A stretch of 64,000 bases of DNA, taken from NCBI GenBank assembly GCA_965279195.1, contig CBDIHP010000034.1, positions 119,796 to 183,795 on the forward strand, written 5' to 3'. Numbering within the stretch: the stretch's first letter is position 1; the number at the start of each line of letters is the position of its first letter. Positions 53,844 through 61,114 of this stretch are shown here, one piece after another. Source of the stretch: CBDIHP01 sp965279195 (GTDB taxonomy: Bacteria > Planctomycetota > Planctomycetia > Isosphaerales > Isosphaeraceae). The position numbers were made by a program, and so were the translations under genes. Under the pieces are notes generated by a model. It was given only the letters and a program-made list of their open reading frames with translations, searched no databases and was not told the origin of the DNA.

Positions 53844-55853
53844 TCACCTCGGCCGGCCGGGGACGCTTGGGAAGGTGGAGGGGACGGACTGGTTCAGGAG
53901 GCCCGGGCTGGGGCCGCCGGGGGCGGTGGGGGCCGCGGGGCGGGAGCCGGGGGTGATGACGTTCGCCGGCGCGGGGGGCAGCGGGTCGGCGATCGACGCC
54001 ATCGGGTCGTTCCAGACGAGGTTCCGGGCCCGGATCAGGTTGCCGTGCCGCTGCGAGGTCGGGTCGCGCTGGGCGTAGAAGAGCGTGGCACGCGCCGCGT
54101 CCCCCTTCGCCTCGGCCAGCCGGCCGAGGTTGCTCGCGGCCCCGTAGCGGAGCATGTACATATAAGGGCGACGCTCGTTCGGCTCGGGGACGAGCCGGAG
54201 GGTCTCGTTGAAGAAGAATTCTGCCTGCTTGGCGTTGCCCTGGTCGAGGTGGCACTGGGCCAGGAAGTAGGTGGCGTAGATGTCCATCAGCCGCTGGACT
54301 TCGGGCGGGATGGGGGTCTTCTTGGGGTCCCGGAACGTGGCGTTCTCGGCGAACCGGAAGCCGACGTAGTCCATGATGGCGTCGGGGATCTCGCCGCGGA
54401 GCTGGGCCATCCGGGCGTAGAGCAGGGGGAGTTCCGAGCGGAACGGGGCCAGGGCGTACTGGGTGGCGGTGACGAAGTCGGGGCTGGTGAAGAGGGCGTC
54501 CTCGACGTTGATCGGCAGGCCCCAGAGCTGGACGCGGCCGAGCTTCGGGCCGAGGGCCCTGGCGAAGTGCGCGGCCTCCTCGGCGGCGTCGCGGAACAGG
54601 ATCGTGCGGTACTTCCCGGCGAGCTGGCGCTGGAGGAGCCGCATGCGTGGGGAGTGGTAGCCCCGGCTGGAGTCGATGTAGATGGTGATCTTCGTCGGGC
54701 TGTTCACCAGGTCGCCCTGGGTGACGGGGTACGACGATTCGCCGGGGAGTTCCAGGCCGGCGAGGATCTCGGGGTCGGCCATCGCGTCGTCGAGCGTGGC
54801 CACGCCCTTGCCGCCGGGGCCCGGGATGGGGATGCCGAGCTTGGTGTCGAAGAGGTACGGCTTGTCGTTGATGAGGGCGGTCGAGATCCAGACGACGCCC
54901 TGGGGCTCCGGCCGGCGCTGGCCGGGGGCGCCGAAGCCGAGCGAGCTGACCGGGCGGGAGAACCCGACCAGGCCGACGTCGACGCCGAGCTGGCGGCAGA
55001 GGACCATGAACAGCCAGCCGCGCTCGGACCAGAACCCCTCGCTCTCGGTCGCCATGCCGCGGAGCAGCACGTCATACGGCCGGGCCTGGGCCTGACGGAG
55101 GTTCGTGCCCATCGGGGCCAGCGACTCGGCCGGGACGAGCTGGACCTGCCGGCACATCCAGTCGAAGACGCGGGTCACGCGCGTCAGGTCGTCGCCGTCG
55201 CCGGCCACCCGGGACGCGATGCCGTGGTAGAGCATGCAGTCTTCGAGGTGCCGGGCGTCGCGGAACTCGAACCGGGTGGATTCGAACTTCTCGACCTCGG
55301 TCGGGGGCAGGTCCTTGGCGAGGAAGTCGCGCGTGTTCTGCGAGAGCAGGTACTCGGCCGGGGAGACCCCCGCCTCGAAGAACTGGTTGAGGTTCTCGGT
55401 CGCGATCTTGAAGTTGTCGCCGCCGGGCTTGATGCTGGCGGTCTGGATCAGCTTGATGATGTTCTCGAGGATCGCTTCCTGCTTCTGACGCTCGGTCGCC
55501 GTGAGCGGGCGGGCCTCGGCGGGGGCGGCCTTGGCGGCCGTCGTCGAGGTGGCGGTCTTGGCCTTCTCGTTCGCCTGCTTGATGAGGTCGAGCGCCGAGC
55601 CGGAGCCGGCGGCGGCCGAGTTGTCCTTCGCCTTGGGGAGGACCGTGGCTTCCGCGATCGTCGGGTTGGCCTTGGCGGTCTTCAACGGGGGGAGCGGCCC
55701 GACGTAGTCGCGCATCGACTCGATCCGGGGCGGGGGGGCGGAGTAGTCGCAACCGGCCGCCAGGGCGAGCCCTGCGCCGATCGCGGGAAGCAGCGCCCCG
55801 ATCCGAATCCGATATCGTGACGGCCCGAAAACCGATCGTGGCGACCGTTTCAA
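53844..55853 (-). CDS. Lipoprotein with transglutaminase-like and TPR-like regions
   Basis: The 669-aa product has a lipobox LALAAGC with Cys35. A TTG start at 55851-55853, with AGGAG eight bases before it, gives a proper lipoprotein signal. The middle part shows ARHLEDCMLYHGIASRVAGD, RVFDWMCRQVQLVP and VLCRQLGVDVGLVGF, which recall transglutaminase-like/Cys-His peptidase domains. The C-terminal part has helix pairs (YATYFLAQCHLDQGNAKQAE, RYGAASNLGRLAEAKGDAAR) of a TPR type. The tail is Pro-rich. It is probably an envelope lipoprotein assembling protein complexes; activity is unknown. Confidence 0.72.
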   Translation of the reverse strand: MKRSPRSVFGPSRYRIRIGALLPAIGAGLALAAGCDYSAPPPRIESMRDYVGPLPPLKTAKANPTIAEATVLPKAKDNSAAAGSGSALDLIKQANEKAKTATSTTAAKAAPAEARPLTATERQKQEAILENIIKLIQTASIKPGGDNFKIATENLNQFFEAGVSPAEYLLSQNTRDFLAKDLPPTEVEKFESTRFEFRDARHLEDCMLYHGIASRVAGDGDDLTRVTRVFDWMCRQVQLVPAESLAPMGTNLRQAQARPYDVLLRGMATESEGFWSERGWLFMVLCRQLGVDVGLVGFSRPVSSLGFGAPGQRRPEPQGVVWISTALINDKPYLFDTKLGIPIPGPGGKGVATLDDAMADPEILAGLELPGESSYPVTQGDLVNSPTKITIYIDSSRGYHSPRMRLLQRQLAGKYRTILFRDAAEEAAHFARALGPKLGRVQLWGLPINVEDALFTSPDFVTATQYALAPFRSELPLLYARMAQLRGEIPDAIMDYVGFRFAENATFRDPKKTPIPPEVQRLMDIYATYFLAQCHLDQGNAKQAEFFFNETLRLVPEPNERRPYMYMLRYGAASNLGRLAEAKGDAARATLFYAQRDPTSQRHGNLIRARNLVWNDPMASIADPLPPAPANVITPGSRPAAPTAPGGPSPGLLNQSVPSTFPSVPGRPR

Positions 55854-56226
55854 GGGGAACACTCCTGCGCAGCGGTCTGGCGAACCTGGGATGGATGAGT
55901 GCGGGCGGTCGGCGGGAGATGGAGAACCGGCGGGGCGAAAATGACGGAACAAAGCCAAACTCCCCGCGCGTGGTATCCCCCGCGACCCCTCTGCTACGAC
56001 CCCACCCACCGTTTGGTTCGGTCCCAGTTCGCCGACCGTCGCATGGGCACCTCGCGCGGAAAACGGGGGAACAAAGCCAATCGCCGCGATCCGATCCGAA
56101 ACGAGCGGTCCGGTTCGCCTGGGAGAGGGCTTCGGCCCATCGTCCCCGAGACAAGCATAGGCGTGGAGGATCCCTCGGGGTGCAAATGTTCACAGGAATC
56201 ATCGAAGGCCGTGGCGGGGAATCCAC
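55854..56226. other. Divergent gap with a short direct repeat
   Basis: GGAACAAAGCCAA occurs at 55946-55958 and again at 56068-56080, each preceded by an AAAA stretch. The spacing is 122 bp. It may be a repeated regulatory site or a remnant of a repeat family. Nothing else recognised. Confidence 0.4.
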
Positions 56227-56515
56227 ATGAGCGGAACGACGGGCGACAGGGGGGATCGGCTGGCGGGGGTGCTGCTGGGGACGGCGCTGGGGGATGCGCT
56301 GGGGTTGCCGATGGAGGGGCTCTCGGCCCGGACGATCGCCCGGCGGTTCGGGCGGGTGGATCGGTTCTATCTGATTGGCAAGACGGGATTTGTGTCGGAC
56401 GACACGGAGCAGGCAGCGCTGGTGGCGCAGAGCCTTGCGAGGTCGCCGGGGGATGTCACGGGTTGCGTCCGGGCGTTTCGCAAGTCGCTGCTGGGCTGGT
56501 TCTTGCGACCACACC
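56227..56515 (+). pseudogene. Truncated ADP-ribosylglycohydrolase (DraG family)
   Basis: About 97 residues of a DraG/ARH-type enzyme are kept: RLAGVLLGTALGDALGLPME, GLSARTIARRFGRV and SDDTEQAALVAQSLA, whose DDT motif binds the metal ions. The remaining two-thirds of the enzyme, including the C-terminal metal ligands, are missing. After FRKSLLGWFLR the sequence ACCACACCCTGCGGGATGG resembles the end of a family 4 repeat and the frame enters unrelated sequence. Truncation by recombination at the repeat is inferred. Confidence 0.75.
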
Positions 56516-56535
56516 CTGCGGGATGGAGTCTTTCG

Positions 56536-57024
56536 ATGCGGGATTGCAATAGGATCAGGACGAGGGGGTGGCCGGTTTTGGGCGGTTGGGTTTTGCGTAA
56601 GTTTCTGTTGGTGCTGAGTTTGGCGGCGATCGGGTGTGGCGATCCGGAAAAGCTCGGAACGCCCGAGGAGGTCTTCCGGGTGACGTTCGGACGCGCGCCG
56701 GGGCCGACGATCGTTGGTTTGAAGGGGAGCGGGAGTTTGGGACGGGATTGGGCGACGTGCTTCCTGACGTTCCAGGTCAGTCCGGCGGAATGGAATGGGC
56801 TCATCGGGCCGACCTTTGCGACCATCACGCGGGAGGAATTTGTGAGGGCATTGGGGGGCGAGCAGCCGATCCCCCGGGCGATGTGGTGGGCTCCCGGGGG
56901 GACGCCGCCGACCGTCTGTCAGACGTCGTCGGCGTTCCATCCCGGCTTCGCGCAAGGGGTTGCGCTGATGTCGTACGACCCGACGACCCAGGTGGCGCAT
57001 GTTTACTGGCGTGCGGTCGATTGA
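56536..57024 (+). CDS. Small lipoprotein of unknown function (162 aa)
   Basis: It continues in the frame of the DraG fragment but has its own ATG with GGAG seven bases upstream. The signal part is LRKFLLVLSLAAIGC with lipobox Cys34, followed by GDPEKLGTPEEVFRVTFGRA. The mature part has PTIVGLKGSGSLGRDWATCF and a final SYDPTTQVAHVYWRAVD. Codon use is less GC-rich at third positions than neighbouring genes (TTT, AGT, TTG), suggesting a different origin. No family recognised. Confidence 0.6.
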   Translation: MRDCNRIRTRGWPVLGGWVLRKFLLVLSLAAIGCGDPEKLGTPEEVFRVTFGRAPGPTIVGLKGSGSLGRDWATCFLTFQVSPAEWNGLIGPTFATITREEFVRALGGEQPIPRAMWWAPGGTPPTVCQTSSAFHPGFAQGVALMSYDPTTQVAHVYWRAVD

Positions 57025-57045
57025 GGCCGGCATCGCAGGCGACCG

Positions 57046-57088
57046 GTGCGGAGGCCGCGAGGACGCGGCCACCACACCCTACGTGGGG
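57046..57088. repeat. Family 4 hairpin repeat
   Basis: GGTGCGGAGGCCGCGAGGAC with GCGGCCACCACACC and CCTACG. The stem change GCC/GGC, compared with GAC/GTC at 38028, keeps pairing. Confidence 0.7.
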
Positions 57089-57095
57089 GACGGGT

Positions 57096-57581
57096 TTACT
57101 GGCAGTCGGCGCTGTGCTGGGACATGGCGGCGGCCATGCGGTCCATCATCTGTTCGGGGGTGAGGTCTTCGAGGTGCTCGGCGATCGACCAGTGGTGGCC
57201 GAAGGGGTCGACGAACTTGCCGTAGCGGTCGCCCCAGAACATGTCCATGAGGGGCATGGTCACGGTGGCCCCGGCGGCGACGGCCTGGTTGAAGGCGGCG
57301 TCGGCGTCCTCGACGTACAGGTGGATCACAACCGGGGAGGATGGTCCCTGCGGGCCGACCGAGCCGTAGTCGGGGAACTCCTCGGCGAGGAACAGGCGGG
57401 AGTCGCCGATCTTCAGCTCGGCGTGGCCGATCTTCATCTGGCCGTCGGAGCCAGGCATCGGCATCCGCGAGAGTTCCTCGGCGCCGAAGGCCTTGACGTA
57501 GAAGTCGATGGCCTCGGTCGCCCCCTTGATGACCAGGTGGGGGGTGATCGCGTGGTGGCCGGCGGGGATGGGGTGACCCAT
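57096..57581 (-). CDS. VOC (glyoxalase/bleomycin resistance) family protein, PhnB-like
   Basis: The 161-aa protein has paired beta-alpha-beta-beta-beta units: ITPHLVIKGATEAIDFYVKA, GDSRLFLAEEFPDYG, VVIHLYVEDADAAFNQAVAA and MFWGDRYGKFVDPFGHHWSI. These are typical of the YdcR/PhnB subfamily of the vicinal oxygen chelate fold, metal-dependent in many members. No enzyme activity can be assigned. The neighbours give no clue. Confidence 0.85.
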   Translation of the reverse strand: MGHPIPAGHHAITPHLVIKGATEAIDFYVKAFGAEELSRMPMPGSDGQMKIGHAELKIGDSRLFLAEEFPDYGSVGPQGPSSPVVIHLYVEDADAAFNQAVAAGATVTMPLMDMFWGDRYGKFVDPFGHHWSIAEHLEDLTPEQMMDRMAAAMSQHSADCQ

Positions 57582-57943
57582 GCGTCGTGTCCTCTCCTTG
57601 GGGCGGAAGCCCGGGCGACCTGTTCCCTTGAACAGTCAAGCCCGGGTTCAGGGATTGGACATTTGTATCGGCTGGATGTCAACGGGTGTACAGTGAAATT
57701 CCTGGGAACTTCTCACCTAGGGCGTTCCGGGCAACTCCCGCTGGGGAATTCGGACCCGATCGTGACGAGCACCGGCCCGGGGAAGGTCGCCAATCCGGTG
57801 ACCGTAACCGGGCTGATCGTTGAGGATTGCGGAGTGACTCCGGTTTAAGGGAGGCGTGCGAGGCCGGGGCGTTGCATTCCGGCATTGGCCGGCAGGGGAC
57901 CACCATGGAATGAGCGGATTGGTCCGCAGCAGCGGACCCGACT
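57582..57943. other. Intergenic stretch with an unexplained open frame and family 5 half repeat
   Basis: A plus-strand frame from about 57660 to 57848 reads through LYRLDVNGCTVKFLG and ends VTVTGLIVEDCGVTPV without a convincing start or ribosome-binding site. It might be a gene remnant. 57917-57941 has GGTCCGCAGCAGCGGACC, a family 5 half. No RNA gene recognised. Confidence 0.35.
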
Positions 57944-58597
57944 TCACTCCGGCTGCGCCGCGGAGGCGTAAGTGGTGACGGACTGGCGGAGGTAGGTGAG
58001 GAGGTTGCCGTAGCGGACCACGAGGACGAGGGCGCTGATGGCACCAGCGACCAGGCAGAGTGAGCCGGCGATGATGATGGGCCGGGTGCCACCGAAGGCG
58101 GAGAGCATGAAGCCGACGACGTAGAGGGCGACAACGGCGATCAAGCCGAGGAAGATCCCCTCGGCACGCTTGACCTGCGGGTCGTCGCCGATGAACTCGG
58201 CCAATCGCTTGAGGAAGGTCAGGAAGGCGATATAGCCGATCGCCGAGCTGAGGCTGCCGCCTAGCGCGAGCAGCGGGTTTGCGACGAACTGCTGAGCGAG
58301 GGTGATCACCAGGCCCAGGGCGACGAAGAAGACGGCCGTGGCGATCGTGGGCCGAGCCTGGACCTCCGCCGGGACCGCCAGGCAGAAGACCTTGCCGACG
58401 ATCCCCAGGAGCATGGCGAGCCAGATCGCGCCCACCATCGCGAGCGAGATCGGGACCGGGTTGCCATCCTGGGCCACGAGCACTCCCATGGCCAAGGCCC
58501 CGATGATGGTCGCCCCAAAAATCAGGGTCAACCCCGCGTAGGCCAGGCCCAGACCCCGGGCAACCTTCTGGAAGTCGTGACCTGCGACATGAGCCAT
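57944..58597 (-). CDS. Multi-span membrane protein of unknown function (217 aa)
   Basis: MAHVAGHDFQKVARGLGLAY starts the protein after GGAG eight bases upstream. Five to six membrane segments follow (LTLIFGATIIGALAMGVLVA, ISLAMVGAIWLAMLLGIVG, TIATAVFFVALGLVITLAQ, IFLGLIAVVALYVVGFMLSA, PIIIAGSLCLVAGAISALVL). Between them is RLAEFIGDDPQVKRAEG. The protein resembles other uncharacterised planctomycete membrane proteins; function unknown. Confidence 0.65.
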   Translation of the reverse strand: MAHVAGHDFQKVARGLGLAYAGLTLIFGATIIGALAMGVLVAQDGNPVPISLAMVGAIWLAMLLGIVGKVFCLAVPAEVQARPTIATAVFFVALGLVITLAQQFVANPLLALGGSLSSAIGYIAFLTFLKRLAEFIGDDPQVKRAEGIFLGLIAVVALYVVGFMLSAFGGTRPIIIAGSLCLVAGAISALVLVVRYGNLLTYLRQSVTTYASAAQPE

Positions 58598-58776
58598 CGC
58601 ATCAACTCCGGCATTCGAATCCGTGGGGGGGGTACCGGGCGACGTGAGTCCGTCGTCCGGGGCGACGGCCCGCAATGGGCCTGTCACAGAAAGAAGTTTG
58701 CCAGAGAAGTCGACGCATTTCCTCGGGTCCGTGATCGAAATATCCCAAAATGGCCGGCGCGAGACCTGGCGGAGCC

Positions 58777-59439
58777 TCAACGACCTCTCCGCATCGCCCT
58801 GGGGTGGATCTTGCCCGAGTGGAGGGACATGGTGACCCGGGGGATCGAGGTCGGCGGGTCGGTGCGGAAGGAGTCGGGCGGGACGCTGGGGTCGTGGGCG
58901 AACTGCGACGGCGGGACGATGATCGCCTCGCGGATGTCGTGGCCGGCGTAGGACAGGGCGATGGAGGAGGGGCCCTTCTGGTCGAAGTAGTCGATCCGGA
59001 TGGCGTGGTAGCCCGGGCTGAGGTTGAGGTCGGCGTTGCGAGGACGTGGGCGGTGGACGCCGTCGTCGTTGACCACGAGCCGGCCGTCGACCCACATCTT
59101 CACGCCGTCGTCGGCCTGCATGGTGAAGCGGTAGTGGCCGGGGTTGTCGATGCGCAGGAGGCCGGTGATCCGGACGGCGAACTTGTTGACGAACCGGTCA
59201 TCCAGGTTGAGGCCGGTCCATGGTGCGACGGTGGGGGCCTGGATGACGGCGGGGATGATCCGGACCTCGTCGGGCGTGCGGCCGTTGAGGCTGGGGATCC
59301 TGCGGGGGTTGCCGGCGAGGGCGAAGAACTCGGCGGTGAGGCCGGGCTCCAGGGCGGGTCCGATCACGGCAGGCACCTCGCGGGGTTCGAGGTCCTCGCA
59401 GGCGAGCCTGAGGCGTCGATTCGGGGGCGTCCGGTGCAT
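58777..59439 (-). CDS. Exported PA14-domain protein with LEPR motif
   Basis: The 220-aa product begins MHRTPPNRRLRLACEDLEPR, and EVPAVIG follows, the LEPRxxxA motif of planctomycete exported proteins. The rest is a PA14 domain: LTAEFFALAGNPRRIPSLNG, GHYRFTMQADDGVKMWVDGR, LSPGYHAIRIDYFDQKGPSS. PA14 domains bind sugars in many secreted proteins. The C-terminus is short and basic. Probably a surface carbohydrate-binding protein. Confidence 0.78.
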   Translation of the reverse strand: MHRTPPNRRLRLACEDLEPREVPAVIGPALEPGLTAEFFALAGNPRRIPSLNGRTPDEVRIIPAVIQAPTVAPWTGLNLDDRFVNKFAVRITGLLRIDNPGHYRFTMQADDGVKMWVDGRLVVNDDGVHRPRPRNADLNLSPGYHAIRIDYFDQKGPSSIALSYAGHDIREAIIVPPSQFAHDPSVPPDSFRTDPPTSIPRVTMSLHSGKIHPRAMRRGR

Positions 59440-59678
59440 CGGTCGGGTCCCGCGGGGTGGCGGCGGAGGTCGGGGGCGTCCCAGTCCCGAGAGATTATCG
59501 AATATCCATGTGCGCGGTCTTTGGGGATTGGGCGGGAATTCCTCACCGTCGACCGAGGCCCGGGGTCGGGCGGCTCAGGCGGGCCGGGGGCGGTCCCGCC
59601 CTCGGGTCGGGCGGACGATCCCCGCGGGCGTCCTTGCAAACATGTTGCCGGGGCGAGGGGGCTTGGCGGAAATTCCTC

Positions 59679-59709
59679 TTGACATTCGAACTCCGGCCCG
59701 TCTTACTAT
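59679..59709 (+). promoter_or_regulatory. Candidate promoter of the LysR gene
   Basis: TTGACA at 59679-59684 and TACTAT at 59704-59709 (spacer 19) in an AT-rich stretch about 60 bp before the LysR start. TTACTA one base earlier gives spacer 18. A weak assignment. Confidence 0.35.
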
Positions 59710-59767
59710 TACGAATCTCAATACAGCCCCCGGTGCAGTATAAAGGATTCGGGAAGTCGTCGCATCC

Positions 59768-60824
59768 ATGCAGCTCGAGACGTTGAAAATCTTCTGTGAC
59801 GTGGTCCGCTGGGCGAGCTTCTCGCGCGGCGCGAAGGAGAACGGCATCTCGCAGTCGTCTGCGAGCCAGGCCGTCCACCAGCTCGAGGTGCGCCTGGGGG
59901 CCAAGCTGATCGACCGCTCGAAGCGGCCGCTCGTCCTAACCCCTCACGGGAAGGTCTATTACGAGGGCTGCAAGGAGCTGGTCGGGCGGTATCAGGAGAT
60001 CGAGAATCGGGTCAAGGCGCTGGAGGGGGAGCACAACGTCGTGGGGACGGTGCACGTGGCGTCGATCTACTCGGTCGGCCTGCACCACATGAGCCGGTTC
60101 GTCGAGCGGTTCCAGAAGAGCCACCCGGGGGCCGAGGTGAAGGTCGAGTACCTGCACCCGACCCGCGTGCTGGAGACGGTCATGAAGGGGGACTGCGAGA
60201 TCGGCCTGATCTCGTACCCCAAGAAGTGGCCCGAGCTGCACGTGATCCCCTGGCGCGAGGAGGAGATGGTGCTGGCGGTCCACCCGTCGCACCGGTTCGC
60301 CGGCCGGGAGGTGATCGAGCCGTCGGAGCTGGACGGCGAGCCGTTCGTGGGGTTCGACGCCGAGCTGTCGATCCGCCGGGCGATCGACCGGTTCCTCAGA
60401 CGCAACGAGTTGCACGTGAAGGTCGCGCTCGAGTTCGACAACATCGAGAACATCAAGCGCGCGGTGGAGATCCCGTCGGGGGGTGGCGATCCTGCCGGCC
60501 CCGTCGCTCCAGGCGGAGCTGGCGTCGGGCAGCCTGGCGGCCGTCCGGTTCCAGGGCCAGCCGCTGACGAGGCCGCTGGCGATCCTCCACAGGCGCGGGG
60601 GGCAGCTCGGGCTGACCGCCTCGTGTTTTTTAAAGCTCCTGACCGCCGCCGACGCCCCCGTGGCCCCGGGCGCGGTCGGGGCGATGGTCCCGACCCCGGC
60701 GGCGGCCCCGGCCTCCGCCAATGGCACCGCCCCCGCGGCCCCGGGCGCCGCGAGCCCGTCCCCCGCGAAATCCGGTTCCGCCGAGAAAGAATCGGCGGCG
60801 GCCGAGGCGGCGGCGGGAATCTGA
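59768..60824 (+). CDS. LysR-family transcriptional regulator with apparent frameshift
   Basis: The N-terminal helix-turn-helix is clear (LETLKIFCDVVRWASFSRGA, SQSSASQAVHQLEVRLGAKL, RPLVLTPHGKVYY), followed by the effector domain (VGTVHVASIYSVGLHHMSRF). At 60478-60483 a run of six G breaks the frame after AVEIPSG. With five G the frame would continue as VAILPAPSLQAELASGSLAA and run to a stop at 60822-60824, giving a full-length LysR of about 350 aa with a Pro/Ala-rich tail. It may regulate the downstream gltB. The extra base is either an error or a real mutation. Confidence 0.78.
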
Positions 60825-61114
60825 CCAATACGAACCCCCGGGGCGGACCAGGCGTCTCCCTCGGGGGAGAGGCCCCAGGGCCCTCGGGCTGCCGATCGGC
60901 GGCTCCCGGGCGGAGAGAGGAATGGCTGATGGTGGATGGGTGAGGAATGCGGCAGCTGATGGGAACAGAGGAATGTCCGCGACGGCGTCGTCCCACGGAT
61001 CATCCATTCTCCATCGCCCGTCACCCATAGATCGTTTGATCCACGAGTGTCACTGACGGCAGGACGTTCCGCGAACGCGGCCCGCATAAGGCCGCGGCTG
61101 AAGGGCAGAGACTC
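60825..61114. other. Intergenic stretch upstream of gltB with short direct and inverted sequences
   Basis: Around 60922-60945 GGCTGATGGTGGATGGGTG and around 61002-61028 TTCTCCATCGCCCGTCACCC can pair loosely. Otherwise no gene; it should contain the gltB leader. No clear promoter boxes or riboswitch were found. Confidence 0.35.

Noticed and set aside
53844..55853. Peptidase call for the 669-aa lipoprotein
   Set aside because: A transglutaminase-like region is suspected, but a clear Cys-His-Asp triad could not be placed, so no enzyme name is given.
60922..61028. Riboswitch or attenuator before gltB
   Set aside because: Only loose pairing of ATGG/CCAT-rich stretches was seen; no known aptamer core could be recognised.
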